Both the position numbers and the translations under genes were made by a program. The notes below the pieces were generated by a model that saw nothing but the letters and a program-made list of their open reading frames with translations, did no database searches and was not told the DNA's origin. DNA of 64,000 bases from Sycon ciliatum. Lineage: Eukaryota > Porifera > Calcarea > Leucosolenida > Sycettidae. The stretch lies in assembly GCF_964019385.1 (NCBI RefSeq), contig NC_088644.1, positions 35,329,351 through 35,393,350 of the forward strand, in the 5' to 3' direction. Below, one piece after another: positions 20,210 to 33,500 of this stretch; positions within the stretch are counted from its first letter, which is position 1; every line of letters begins with the position of its first letter.

Positions 20210-21707
20210 GGGGGCACATCACCCAAAAATTTCATATGGCATTCAATTGACCGTAACTTTGGTGTTTCTCAGTGGATTTGAGTGAAATTTTGACCACACA
20301 CTCCTGCCACTATGCTGGCCCTCAGGACATGATTTACAAGTTCTTGCGCCTCACTGACAGGCTTTCCAGGCCGGAAAAACTCAAATTTCCGGCATAGTGC
20401 TACGGTGTGCGAGCCACCCAGGAGCCAAACAAATGCATTTACATTTTTTTCACATTTTCGTGCCCATTCTGTCCGTGCGCGGGACCCAAACCTAAAACAA
20501 GTCCAGAAGCAGCCATGGGTGGTGGGGTACGGCCCCTCAACGTGGCCCTGGAATCTGTCACAACGGAACGAGTGGGCGTTCTTTCACGGACTCCCACAGA
20601 CCCAAGTCAATTTTTGAATTTTTTTAGGTTTGGCACGTGCTACGAGGTCGTACCTTTGATACAACATCCAGTGCTGGGACCTCCACAGCAAGCCATTTCC
20701 ACAGCGCTGCACACCAAATCCAGGATGCCCTCAGAAACCGGCAAAGACTGCCACTAACGTTTCACTACTGCCTAGTACTGAATCCTACCTGACTTCTTGA
20801 CACGACTCAAACTTGCCAAAGTCACTAAATCAACGTCAACTACAATAATCAAGCCACATATCTGGAACGTCACGAGGGTGCTGGCAAAAGTCCTGCTGCA
20901 CGGCGGCGGGCTTCGCCCGCCGCCGTGCAGCCCAATACGTGGTTTTTTTAACGTGATTTTTTGGACTTTTTTGGACAAATGACAGCATGCGACAAAAAAA
21001 TCTTTCCTTGCAAGGGCACATTTTCGGCCATAAGGCCATCCTTTGTTAATTCATTGTTTAACGTCCTTTTTTTCGCGAAAAGGTACGCGGGAGGGCGGAA
21101 AAAAAACAAAAGCCCATTCCAAAAACTAGAAACCCCAATCAAACATTTTGACCAGTAAAGCATGTGATATATACAATATTTCTGGGTCTAACGGCACTTG
21201 CAGGCATAGAACAACACTCTTTGATGGTACATTGGAGCACATGCCTGATGAATCCAACAAAACAGGTACATAGCATGGAGTTAGCATGTAATGAATTCAT
21301 TACATCTGGAGTTTTACTAGGACGCACACCGTACGATATTTAAAAGCCAACAAAAAAAAGAAAAAGAACACAAGACAAAGGCATGCCGGCGCCCGGGAGG
21401 CAAGATTATAAGTTTAAGGTCATGATCGGCACACTGTGAAACTACACAATCATGTATTTACAACTTCGCATATTATTGGTACTACTACTTTCTTGTTTTT
21501 TTTTCCGGTCGGAGGCAAAAAGGTACGCGGGCGCGGACGTTAAACAACGAAAAAAGAAAGGGTGGCCTAACTCTTGAACGGCTGGTCAGATAGGGACACA
21601 GTTTTCAGAGAATTTGCAGCTATTCATGCTCTTTCAACTGACGTAGCACTCAATATGAATAATTTACAAATTCGATTTTTCAGCGAATTTTTGGGTGATG
21701 TGCCCCC
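20210..21707. mobile_element. TTAA MITE with nested insertion, unit B
   Basis: Same 22-base TIRs and TTAA flanks (20206-20209, 21708-21711) as 2940-3899. It is enlarged by the Harbinger-like MITE at 21034-21567. Confidence 0.88.
21034..21567. mobile_element. PIF/Harbinger-like MITE, only in unit B
   Basis: TAA on both sides (21031-21033, 21568-21570) and termini GGCCATCCTTT and the complement of GGCCACCCTTT, with a second shared block GTTTAACGTCC. A three-base TAA duplication with GGCC ends is typical of Harbinger. The intact site CCATAACTC is seen in the other units. No transposase is present. Confidence 0.82.
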
Positions 21708-21837
21708 TTAAGGACGCGAGCACTATTGAACCATTATCAGTTGTATGATGATTGCCTATTTAGGCGTGAAGCTATTGTAACAACGGTGATGCGTGCTGCT
21801 CTGTGACTAGTGTGCACTGGGTGATGCGTCGAATGCT

Positions 21838-22345
21838 TAGGCCTTGACCATCTTGTTGACGGATTATGCTAATATTTTCGTGAAATTATGCTTTTCGCAT
21901 TGCTGAAAAAATTGCAGAATTATGCTGTTTTTATGGTAAAAGTTACCATATTATGCCGCATTATGCTCACATACGCTGCTAATGCAAAATGGTTCTGTGC
22001 AAAATAACAAGGGAATTTTTTTGTAGAGTAGGTTGTACTGTAGTACTAGTAGCAAAAGTTCAACGGGGTCAATGCATCGTCCGACCTGGCTACGACCATC
22101 ACTGATTGTAGTGGACTGGACATATCATCAAGGCCAAGGGAGTCGTAAACCTACTTCCTACTATCCTAGTGCATCTACTTGTACTTGTACTTGTAGAACA
22201 TGTTCAACTGTATGGAATTTGATGCGAACAGGCGGATTATTACAATTTTATGCGATTCGTATGCAATTTGCCTCGAATTATGCGATTATTCGATTCTGGA
22301 AGGAATTATGCGAAAAATTATGCTAGCATAATCCGTCAAGGCCTA
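21838..22345. mobile_element. hAT-like MITE (508 bases), unit B
   Basis: Copy of 6591-7098 with the same CGAATGCT duplication at 21830-21837 and 22346-22353. Confidence 0.87.
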
Positions 22346-22872
22346 CGAATGCTACATCCATAGTTACATTATCATCAACTAACTATTTTATTTATAATTA
22401 CTTCAAAGAAGTATTTTTATTTAAAGGATCTCCCAGAGGCGATGGCCTGTCGAGGGGATCTCCTGATGCAAATCATGCAATAGAAATAAACAGTGAGGAA
22501 AACTACACGTGTTACAGTATATGCTACATAATGAGCAATAAACTACTTAGTGTGTGCGGATTTTGGCTAGCCCACTTCGATGCCCTAACGCCTTGTGCAT
22601 GCCCTATACAACAGGTATACTTGTACTGTGATCACTTTCTGTAAAAAAAATCTATTTTCCGCTTTGCCATGATTGCTGTGTTTGCTTTCTTTCTATATAA
22701 AATAACATGGCGAGCACGGAGACACATTTATATTTTCATGTCATGGTATGCATGCATGGTGAACGTATTAGAACTCAACTGGCACTTGGAACATTATTGT
22801 AAGTGAGATGTCTGGCTTAATCTGCATGTATCTACATAGAAGGAAACCAAACATTGGCTGAAGATGATGATA

Positions 22873-23053
22873 CAGTGAAACTTGTCTAGTCGACTGCTCA
22901 AGGGACTTTCAAAGTGGGGTCTCTGTAGCAAGGTGGTCTCTTTATCCCAGTGGCATTTGACTGGAAATAGCATCCCTTGGTCCTGGCTGCAGTGATCTCC
23001 TGGGACAGGTGGTCGCCTTATCCGAGTGGTCGCCTTGACAGGTTTAATAACTG
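22873..23053. mobile_element. Small pogo/mariner-like MITE, unit B
   Basis: Copy of 7626-7806, TA flanked. Confidence 0.63.
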
Positions 23054-23400
23054 TACATGCGTCCAGGTGAAGACAAACAGAGAGCCAACATGTAACATGT
23101 GTAGCACGGGGACGACAACCCTTGACCTTGGCCTTGGCAGCAGTGATCAGTCGTCTACCTACCCACATACACATTCTCGTCTATGACACATGCAAGGCTG
23201 CATACTGGCGGCAAGACTCATTCGTCAAGGCAAACACAGTAAACCCAGTCGGTCACCTCAGCTATGCTGCAACTACACGACCAACGGTGTACTAGGAAAA
23301 TCTCCACAGCGCTGGACAGCACTCTTGGTCTACTGTCAACAAAAGATCTGGAAAAATCTTTTTGAATATACCTATTTCAAGTACTAGAATAACCTTTGAC

Positions 23401-25128
23401 TCAGATTTGAGCCATAAAATAAATAATACAATCTTTGATGAAGTTGATTGTTCTAGGAACACACGCTTCTTGCCGAACTTGACACTTGACTGACTTGACT
23501 GACTTCATGACGATAACCGCCGAAGTCGCAACTTCTAAGTTCGTACAATCTTTGATATTTAGACAAACCGGCGATATCCTCAGCGCAAACGCTCCGCCTT
23601 TGGCAAAGGCCCTGATCACAATATAGTAGGTCTTGGCGGGTTGAAGATGGTCCACAACACGCGGGTTACCATCCTCACCACCATCAGTGGCTGCAGCGAT
23701 GAAACGTGTTTCAATGTCAGGACCAGACAGGGTGAGTGCCAGGTCAGGTTCATCGCCAGTCGTCTAAGCAGTTAAAACAACAAACACCGGAAAATCGTCC
23801 AGAACACACATTTAACGCCCCCCCCCCCCCCAACGGTTGCACATGCAATGCTCATTTCTCACCCGCATGAGACCCGGAAAGCGAGCTATTCCGCCTCCAT
23901 CTGGGGTCGCGGGCATTCCTAGTGTGTTAACATACATCCAAGAAGCTGACTGGGACCCTGAGTGAAGGCAGTCGAGAAACCTCCTGGCCGGGCCAGCCTG
24001 TTTGACACGTGAACGCACCACAACTTTCCGCCTTGGCAGCGTACATATCCCACATGCGCATTCATGACGATATTCCGCCTTGGCAGCGTACATTTCCGCA
24101 GTCCCAAATGCATGCTGCATCCCGTCATTCAATGAGGTTGTTAAACTGCCCGGGCAGGAGTGACTGTAGGTGCAGGTCGGGCTGAACTTCTCCATATAAC
24201 CATGGTTTTATCCACCCATAACCTAGTTTTCAAAGCTGACGGGACTCTTTTATCGGAATTAACTTGTACTTCCTCCGCGTCATTAAAATTGTCGCTTCGC
24301 ACATCGCAATTTTTGTGAGTTTCTCGTCTTAGTCAGACAGTCAGAATCGCTGTTTTCTGTGTTCGAACATTAATGCGACCCTTCCTGCGCAATGTCTACG
24401 TTTTACTGAAGCCGTGGTGGTCTCAGACTTTGTCGGAGCTCTCTTCTGCACCAAACAAATCCATTGCTCTCCTCACTATTCCGCCCCAGAGCGCGTATCG
24501 TTTTTTTCTGGTTTTAGTGCCGTCCCACATTTTTCCCGTGTGCATATATCAAGACTGCAAGCTTGGGTATAATAATCCTGGTATCTCTCCTGAATTCTAA
24601 ATTCTGAAGTTGACGATGGCAAGGACAAAGTGTTCTCAAATTCCTAAAATGCGCTACGTGTGGCGCATGTTGCTGGGAATGTAGTAGGTCTGAAAACACC
24701 AACAACATCAGTAAAGCGTTTGCCAAGGACAGAAGTTGCGAAACTGCTTACCCTATCTCGCTGGAAGGTCGTTGCAGTGTACTTGAAAAATTGCTACTTT
24801 GCCCTAATCGCCTGCCACCTGGAGGCATGGATCGCATGAAAACGAAGTTTCTAGACCTGAATTTGAACGCCCGTGCTGAAGGGTCTGCCTCAAACTCTGA
24901 TGAAGACGTCAACCTTAGCTGCAAGTGCAGCGAAGCGGGAGGTCACAAACTAAAGCTTGGTCCGTCGACAATGCTCTGCCTCAATTTCTAGCTGATTTCT
25001 TTGCCCTTCGAGTGGACAAATTAAATTCGAAAAATCGCTCTGGGTAGGGACAATTTTAATGACGCGGAGGAAGTACCCAGAACGTCTAGAAGCACATCTC
25101 TCTCTCTTTCTCTCCCTCCCTTCCTCCC

Positions 25129-25180
<52 letters not shown>

Positions 25181-28094
25181 CCTCCCCCCCCCCCCCCATG
25201 AAAACACACATCTATCACACACATACCTCGATTGTGTACTTTCTTTTTTCTTTTGGATCACTTGTGAACGTGAATTTCATTTCCTCTCCAGGGCTGATGT
25301 GATCTAGAGGAAACAGCAAAGTGCAAAATAATAGGAAGTTGGGCCTTATGGCATCTCTCCGAGACTGGTGCGAATCACTCGCAAAGCTCCAGTCCTGGTT
25401 CGATGCAGTCAATCAGCATGTTGATATCGTACGTACGGAATTGAGCAAGCAGCTGATATACTCTATCAAGCCGCGGTGATGCAGCCAGCTGTTTTGTTCT
25501 ACCATGTGCACAGGGACTGTGTGACATCATAGACTCATGAATATCAGGCACGTAGGAGCAAATTCACAAACACATTACAAAATTGTATATATAGGGACAC
25601 TTCCCCCATCAATGCCTTTGTAAGATGTTCAGTTCATAGGCCAGCGAAACAAAAACTTCTTGGGACGATTTACGGCCATTGCAACGGAAAGTGCTTCTAC
25701 TGCAAATATCAATGATTCACAGCTCAGCGCACTAAACCAGCATTGAGCGATGCGCAGCTAGTGCGTAAGATCTCATTCATGCTAAGCAAGGGATTTTGAA
25801 GACAGTGCCTATTGTCAAAGTTTCAAAAAATAGCAGTGCTGCTGCTGCTGCTCAATGGCTGAACCTGACCATCCTGTAGTGCTATAAACTGCAAAACAGA
25901 GAGTGCCAGAATTCTGTCTGGTTTGCCTCAAAGTCATCTGCCTTTGTGGAAAGCCCCCGTCTCGCAGTTAAAAGACGCTGCCTTGGATGCTTTGTGCCGA
26001 TATAGACATGCCTTGTTGTTGACTTGACCGCATAGGGATCAGTTCAGCCAATCAATCTGAGCTCTGGGTTAACTGGGTTATTCTTAGTGCCAGCAGTCGC
26101 CAGCAGTTGTCTCAGGAATGGAGATGAATGTTTTATTAAAGGGGAGGGTAATCTTACTCTTTGACTTGTCAGCATCTTCAGGCAGAGTCTGCGGTTCTTC
26201 CTTTGGTGGTGCTGGCTTTGTGCCAGGAGGACCGTAGAGTTTCCCAACAACGAGTTTGTCCGTCGGTGAAAGCTCTGATATCACGGGAAAATCAGAATCC
26301 AGTGTCGGCCTCCCATCAATGCTCAATATCAACCCTTTAGCAAAGCTGTGCACGACAACCAACAGTTTACGTACAGAACACGGACAGAAGTCAAGAAATC
26401 AAACTACTAATAAGTTAAACAAACAATAAGAGAACTGAAAAAGTGTTTTTTTAAACTCTTGGACAGCCTGAAACCTCTCTGTTTTACTAATATGTTATAA
26501 ATATAATAATATGTTCATCCTTGCATCGAGTCAAGAACTTGGTTTTAGCACTGAACTCCCACTACGATGCCTTTAGCCGATTGGCAAATGCTTTCACTTA
26601 CTAATACTTGACTTCACCGCAATCTGTTCAACCAGACACTAAGAGCCCTGCTGATAATAAAGAACACGATTGAAACAGCTAGTTGTTCGAAGATTCAGTA
26701 CCAATATATTTAGTATGATTTCACCTCGAAGCATGAACTTAATCCAGCCTATATGGTGCTTGGTCCTGCCGCTGATCCCGAGACCCATGGTCGGGGGAGG
26801 TAGGCCCAAATCACCACCCATGGTCGGAGGAGGTAGGCCCAATTCACCAACACGCTGCGCCGGTTTCCCGCTCTATAGTCATGTCTCCCCATTGGTTCAG
26901 TCTTCCCATTCCGTTCCCCGCTGGACTGTGTATTTCAGAAAGAAAAATAAAAAAATAAATAAATAAAGAATGGACTCGGATGGAGAGCCAAGGATAAATA
27001 TATATTAAATATAAAATGGACCAAGGAACTACATGTAAAAGTTACGCTATAATGTCCACTAACACCACCAGTTACTAAACGGCTAGTTAGTTGTAGGACG
27101 TCAGTACCGTCGGTCAGTGTCGTGAGCTGATTGTTTCGTACCTGGTGGTGTTAGTGGACATTATAATTATAGCGTAACTCGTAGTTACTTGGTCCATTTT
27201 ATATTTAATATAAATTTATCCTTGGCTCTCCATCCAAGTCCATTCTTTATTTTATTTTTTATACTGAAATACACAGTGCAGCACTTCATTTTTTTATTTA
27301 CAGGTGGAATCCTGATAATTCGAATATGGCTTAATTCGAACATACCGCTTAATTAGAAGTGTTTCCAGGATTGATTTCTGTCAATTCGATTCCCACATAA
27401 AGTTTTCTGATAATTCGAACCTCGAACCGGACATGTCCGGTTAATTCGAAGTTCCACGGATTTCACTTTCATAGAAAATGTGTGGGATTTGTGCTGATAA
27501 TTCGAAGTAAGCAAAGTGTAATTCGAAGTTCACTATACACTGTAATGATCAGTTCAGTTTGCATGAGCAGGCTGTGCTGGTCAGTTCAGTATCCGTGAAA
27601 TCTGTATCTAAGGTCCATAGCGCAACTCTACGTGAACATGGGAGCATTTTGACATACATATTGTGTTGTGGGTTCATGTTTGGATAATTAGAATGTCCGG
27701 ATAATCAGAAGATTTTTCCTGGCATTTGGAGATTCGAATTATCAGGATTACACCTGAAATATAAAAAGTAAAGCATTGAGTTACATGGAGACACTTACCT
27801 ATAGTGCATGATGGACTGCATGTCGTATGTAGAGCCTGTAACATCATCCGCCTTGAACGGTTCCAGGATTTGTCTCTGGATCTGCTCCTCATCCCAGTAG
27901 TTTGGTGACCCCGTGAACTCTGCCATCACCTTGGGCACGTTCCAGAGCACAATGCCCTTGATGGGTGACTGGTGTTCGTGCAGTAGACCAAGCACGTGAC
28001 CAAATTCGTGGAGTACAGTTGACTTGTCAATCACAGCAAGGTTCATCGTGCACTCATCTTTAGGAATCTGAAAACGCGCATGCCGGGGAAGGTG

Positions 28095-28159
<65 letters not shown>

Positions 28160-30074
28160 GTGTCACAGTGTGCGTAATGCATGCATCTACGTGACTGGCG
28201 CTCGACCTACTGTTGTGGACATGGAAATCCGGTCGCACGTCTAGCGGCCCCAGGGTGCTGGCCATGCAGCCGTGGATAAGCGGTACACACATGCAATTTA
28301 TGCGCTGCAGCGTGATAGTCGCATCGAATCAACATGTGCCCTTCACGCAGCGTTCTGTACGCGCTGAGGGCGCCGGCCCCGGTCAATCGACCGGATTTCC
28401 ATGTCCATGACAGTACGTAGCTAACTGAGCTATACGTAACGTTGCGTTCAGGCACAGCCACTAGTCTACGGTACCGGCGCTAGTGACATGTCCACTCACG
28501 CGCGATGAAAATACAGTATTTTTTGCTGGACTCGACTACGCTGTACAGACTGTCAGTGTACTGTGCTTGTGCAAGGACATCAAAGACAAAGCGTGGACAG
28601 TAGGCATGTCGCATACATGTACATCAGGGGCGTGCTCGGCCCCCCAACTAGGGGGGTGCACGGGAGCCGAGGGGAGCCCCCCCCCCCCCTCGGCAATTTT
28701 CTGCAATTTGTTTGCAACCTTTCTTGAATTTTAGAGCATATTTGCATACATTACAATTGCAATTACCCAGATTGAAAATGTTTGGGGGGTGCACGTGCCC
28801 CCCCGTGCCCATCGCCGAGCACGCGCCTGTACATGTATGTATGTCCAAAGTGGAAACCAGTGTTTTCATCTTGGTCTTGAAGTGGGTGCTTTGGTCTTGG
28901 ACTGGAGTACGAGCGGCTGTTTGTGTTGTTAGTAAAATTACTGTTCAGGTTTGTGGTTTTGAGGACAAAGGCAATGAGTTTTCAGCAGAAGACTTTGTCC
29001 GCTCTCTGGGGAAAAAAAACAGCGTGAAATTTCTGACGGAGAGTCGGATTCTTCCGCCACCGGCACTGCTGAAGGCAGCAGCCAAGTTGAAGTTCAAGAC
29101 TGTGACGAGCCAAGTTTCACAATAGAGGACGAAACTGATGACGAGCCCGCTGCAAAAAGATTGACTTTTGGTGAAGATTATGACTTTTCCGACGTTGGCA
29201 CACTCTATGATGACGAGAATTGTCGGTGGAAACTCTGTCCACGCACTGCCCCTTTATAAAACAAAGGTGGCGATCGCCAATCAACACTGGACACCCACCA
29301 AGTCCTTCCCTTATCCAGTCAGTAGCTTATTGCAAAATGGGGGTCGGAACCTTTTGGAAACCACCTTTTTTTGACTCGGTGCACGCGCCTGATGAAGAGT
29401 TCAAAGAGCACAAGCAAAGAAGACATCTGAGGGTGATAGCGTCCCTCATTGGGCACAACTCTACATGACTGTACCTACTTGTATGTATGCATACATGATC
29501 ACGTATCATTATTGCACACGGGAACTGTGGCATGACTTACCGGCAGTGCATCCGTCCCCACATGGGAGTACGAGCCCTCCTTTTCCTTGAAAGACACTCG
29601 CACTTCCGAGTCGCTTCGATCTGTCACTTCAACGAATGAAATACTACAATGTTGGCTCCATTCGCTGGCAATGGGTAGCACTTGATCACGTTTCGGATGA
29701 TCTTCAGTAAAGTACACTTTTATAGCCTCGGACTTCTTTTTCTCCCAGAGCTTCTTTCTATCCTTGTTGGTCAATGCAAACTGGGGTTTCACCACATTTG
29801 TACTGTCCTGACTCGGTCGCCTTTCAGCTTGGGGCTCAGTCCCACCCGATGCGGCCACTTCGTCCTGTTCGTCCGACTCTTGCTTTGAAGAGTTAGCGGC
29901 ACATTCAGCTTTGCGCTGTTCAACATCTTGTAGCTGATCGCAGGCGCGTTCATCGCCAACCTCGTCGCCAGGTAGAAACACTTGATTGCGGCACCACATG
30001 ACCGCTTTCTTCACAGCACTCAACACGACTGACGTTGTATCCGTGCTATCGAAATGGAGCAGCAGTAAACTTAT
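23401..30074 (-). CDS. ZnMc metalloprotease with PPC-like domain, unit B (diverged paralogue)
   Basis: Exons are 30074-29541, 28067-27799, 26345-26158, 25303-25227 and 23763-23401, with the same splice sites and phases as unit A, open throughout. The zinc exon is identical to A. Elsewhere it differs: exon 1 has WEKKK for WAKKK, KKLW for KNLW, SHVGTDALP for [15 protein letters not shown] for RDRVLP, LPGDEV for LPSDEV, and two extra residues (six bases) after DER. Exon 3 starts SFAKG rather than RFPKG and has VVGKLYG for VVRKLYG. Exon 5 has DEPDLALTLSGPD and VVDHLQPAK for [13 protein letters not shown] and VVHPLLPAK, and a different C-terminal tail. It is probably a functional paralogue with altered surface or cleft residues. 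Confidence 0.82.
24269..25073. mobile_element. TA-flanked MITE (805 bases), unit B
   Basis: Copy of 9031-9835. Its left terminus reads CTTCCTCCGCG, a perfect match to the right one. Confidence 0.65.
25096..25197. repeat. Expanded TC/C simple repeat, unit B
   Basis: Same place as 9857-9930 but with a much longer TC run. Confidence 0.88.
26925..27277. mobile_element. Foldback element, unit B
   Basis: Copy of 11661-12014 with small indels in the A-rich parts of the arm. Confidence 0.82.
27301..27756. mobile_element. MITE with TTCGAA-rich ends, unit B
   Basis: Copy of 12038-12493. Confidence 0.75.
28098..28160. repeat. GA microsatellite near exon 2 acceptor, unit B
   Basis: About 63 bases, longer than in A. 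Confidence 0.9.
28210..28413. mobile_element. 204-base TA-flanked MITE, unit B
   Basis: Copy of 12931-13134. Confidence 0.72.
28625..28829. mobile_element. GC-rich hAT-type MITE, unit B
   Basis: Copy of 13346-13550 with different poly-C lengths. Confidence 0.6.
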
Positions 30075-30579
30075 CTAGTAAAATGATTACTTGCTTTTAC
30101 TATCAGTATCTGAAAGAGAAAAAAACTGTTTCTACAGTGATCATGTACATGACTAATTGAACTACATTATTTTTACAAACGCCAAAGGGCCAAAGGCAGG
30201 GCCGGGAGAGATTGAAGAAAATCCGAAAATGAGTCACCTTGTCACCACAAGGCGCTAATTCTAGTCTGTACTGACTGTAGACTACTAGTACTACTACCAA
30301 GAGTCCATAACGGCAAGAGTATGCAACTGTGATTATGGGTGCATGCGTACGCGTGGCGCGCTGCCTAGGCGCCTTCATTACCATGATTACGTAACTAAGT
30401 TACTTGCCTTCATCACGCTCTGAAAGCATGCATTCAAACTCTCAATTTCTCGCACGAGCCCATCCGTTTTTGCTCGATTCGTTCCAGTACCTACACAATC
30501 TCTGAATTCTGATGCGTCTAGCACATCTCAATTCTAAAATCCACCGGGAATCCACAGGAAAACTACACAGACTACCCTG

Positions 30580-33500
30580 TTATTATTCATTGCAAAAGAA
30601 CACCGAAAGGCCAGACCGCATGGTGAAGACAAATGTCTAGACTACTGAAGGATTCTCTGAATCCTTGTGCCATTAACAAGAGGCAGGATGAGCGCGTTAC
30701 GGGTTGAGTTTGTCGAAAACCAATTGTACTTCATCATGTGTGAAGGGGTTTTATGAAGAAATATTTTATGAACCAGTGTACAGAGATGGTGCTTATGACG
30801 AACGGAGAGAGGAGAAGTGTGTGCGAGTCGATAAAGGGCATCCGAAGGAAAACATCGATCCTTGTTGTAAAGAATTTTAAGTGTAAATCTATGGTGGACT
30901 TCTAATTGGTTCAGAGTTGTGTCAGAAAGGCCACACCAAGCGGTATCGCAATAGTCGAATATAGGGAGAATATAGCACTGATAAAATAATAGTTTACGCT
31001 GGATGGGCAAATGAGTGCAATGTGGTTGTAGTACCCCTTATGCTGAACTGGTTCGCTTGCATACACAGTTGACATGTGCAGCCCAAGAGAGTTTGCAGTC
31101 AAACATCACACCTAGATGTTTGTGCTGAGTAACAACACGGATAGGCATAGTCGAGTCAGGGAAGTATAATGGTTGATCAGGAGGGGATGAAGAAATATAC
31201 ATGGCTTCTGTCTTGTCTATATTGGGCTGGAGTTTCCACGTTTGCATCCACATGACAGTGCTGTTGATGCGATGCTGCATGGTAAAGAGTAATTGTGCAG
31301 GGGAGGAATCAGAACAGATAAGGCCAGTGTCATCCGCATACAAACTAACATCGGGGACAACTGAAGGTAGGTCATTAACGTAAAGCAAGAATAACAAAGG
31401 ACCCAGAATGGAACCTTGGGGCACTCCAGACGTTACAGGGAGGGGATCAGACAAGAAATAGGACAAGCGAACAGCCTGAGAACGAGCAGACAGATACGAG
31501 GATATCCAACGCAAGGCAGCATCCTCCACCCGGAAGGTGACCTCCAACTTGGCAAGTAAGCCACGATGCCAAACGGTGTCGAATGCCTTAGCCAAGTCGA
31601 AAAACACCATTCCCACGTGCTCCCCACAGTTCCTCTTTGTCGCTATGTCTTGGACAAGTCGAGTCACCTGGTATTGAGTTGAGTCACCACGGCAGAATCC
31701 CGACTGAGCTGGTGAGAGAGCCGGAGCGATGTGCAGGTAGAGGGAATCGAATACAATACGCTCACAAAGTTTGGAAACTGTGCGCAGCAGAGAGATGGGG
31801 CGGTAGTTTGCCGGGCAAGCACGGGAGCCTTTATTCTTGTAAAGCGGTGTCACGATGGCGGATTTCCAATCCTGTGGGAATGTACCAGTTCGAAATGACA
31901 TATTTAAAAAAATAATGGCGAGAGGATAGGCTATTGATGGTGCAAGAGACTGCAGCACTTCATTCGGGATCCCATCTGAGCCGGGAGACTTTCCACATTT
32001 CAGGCGCTTCGGATATTTCCGAACTTGAAACGTAGTGACATGTCGACAGTGATTGTACGGAACGGAACAGATATGAAAGGCGACTGGGGCAAAGGGGGAA
32101 TGCGCCACGAAGGATCATCAGCCAGCCCAAATGAGGTGAACTGAGTGTTCAGAATATCAGCTATGCTCTTGGGGGACGTGGCGACCGTACCGTCGGATGC
32201 TATCATCGTTTGGGGCATGACACGGCCGGAAGTGTGCCGCTGTGCTCGCACAAACTGAAAGAGTGTAGGTCGATTCGGTGACGTTAGTGATGCTTGGATG
32301 GAGCGTATATATTGACGATGTGCTTGCCGAGACAGGTGCTTTACAGCATTCCTTTGTCGGTTATAAGCTGCATGATTTACTGCTGTCGGATATTTTTTGT
32401 ACACACTATATAGATCACGCTTGCGTTTTACAGCAGACCTGAGCCCAGCAGTAACCCATGGTGGAGATTGCATGCGGGGTCGTGGAGATGTCACAGTGTG
32501 GGTGGCTCCGAATGAGGTGAGGTGACGACGGAAGGCGGACTGGAGCTCACAATCAAAGTGATGAAGTGCGTCATTAACATCAGTGTACGAGTTCAGAGAG
32601 GACCAGTTGTAGCCAGCTAAATCAGCGTTGATTAATTGCCAAAGGTGCGAAGGTACTTGTTTGAAGCGATACAGTGAAGAGGGAGGACCAGTGGAAGAGT
32701 TGGGGAAGTAGTTCGAAATAGGGGCGTAACATAAAGTGCAAACAATCTGTATATGGTCAGACATACCCAAGGGAGGTGCTTGATCAATTGAGCGCATGAG
32801 GCGTGGTCGGTTGGTGATCACCAAGTCCAGACACGAAACAGAGCCATTAGGCGAGGAATGAGTGGGGAAGTCAACCATCTGGTGGAGCCCAAGAGCAGCA
32901 AATACTGTGCTAAGGAGATCACCAGCCTTCGAGGTAGACTCGGTGGGACACCAGCTTGAGTTGTGGGCGTTGAAATCGCCAGTCACTAACAGATCATAAG
33001 AATCTAAACAGACTGACTGTAATGCCTCAACAAACATGTCACAAAAGTACGACAATTGCATTGTGCTCTGTGAGGGTGGTCGATACATGCAGCATAGTAA
33101 GATGTGATTCTGAGATTGAGTAGAGGGGGAGCCAAGTTCAAGCCACACAGACTCGCAGCCAGGGCGTTGAAGGTCGGCACGAGGGGAGACGTAAGGAAAG
33201 GAGTCCGAACGGACAAGTACGGCAACACCCCCATACCCACGGCTACAATGTGCTTACCGATTGTCTTCCGGAGGTCGATCTCTGCGGATGCAGATATAGC
33301 CTGACAGTGAGAGCGGGTTCGAGGGACAGAGCCACGTCTCTGTTAGGCAGATTATGTCAGGCTTAGCACATTCGGCAATAACGCAGAGCTCAGACAACTT
33401 GTTGACAACAGAGCGACAATTCAGAGATACTAGGGTTAAATCACGCTGGGATTTAGGGAAAAAAGGGAACGCTGATGGATTTAGCGCAAGACCATTCGAC

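Larger units (their letters stand above)
19442..33075. repeat. Tandem array unit B (13.6 kb)
   Basis: Second complete period and the shortest. It lacks the 409-base MITE and the 1,220-base CACGG element that A, C and D share, and has a private 534-base Harbinger-like MITE. Its metalloprotease exons 1, 3 and 5 are visibly diverged, while most of its noncoding sequence is nearly identical to the other units. Confidence 0.95.
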
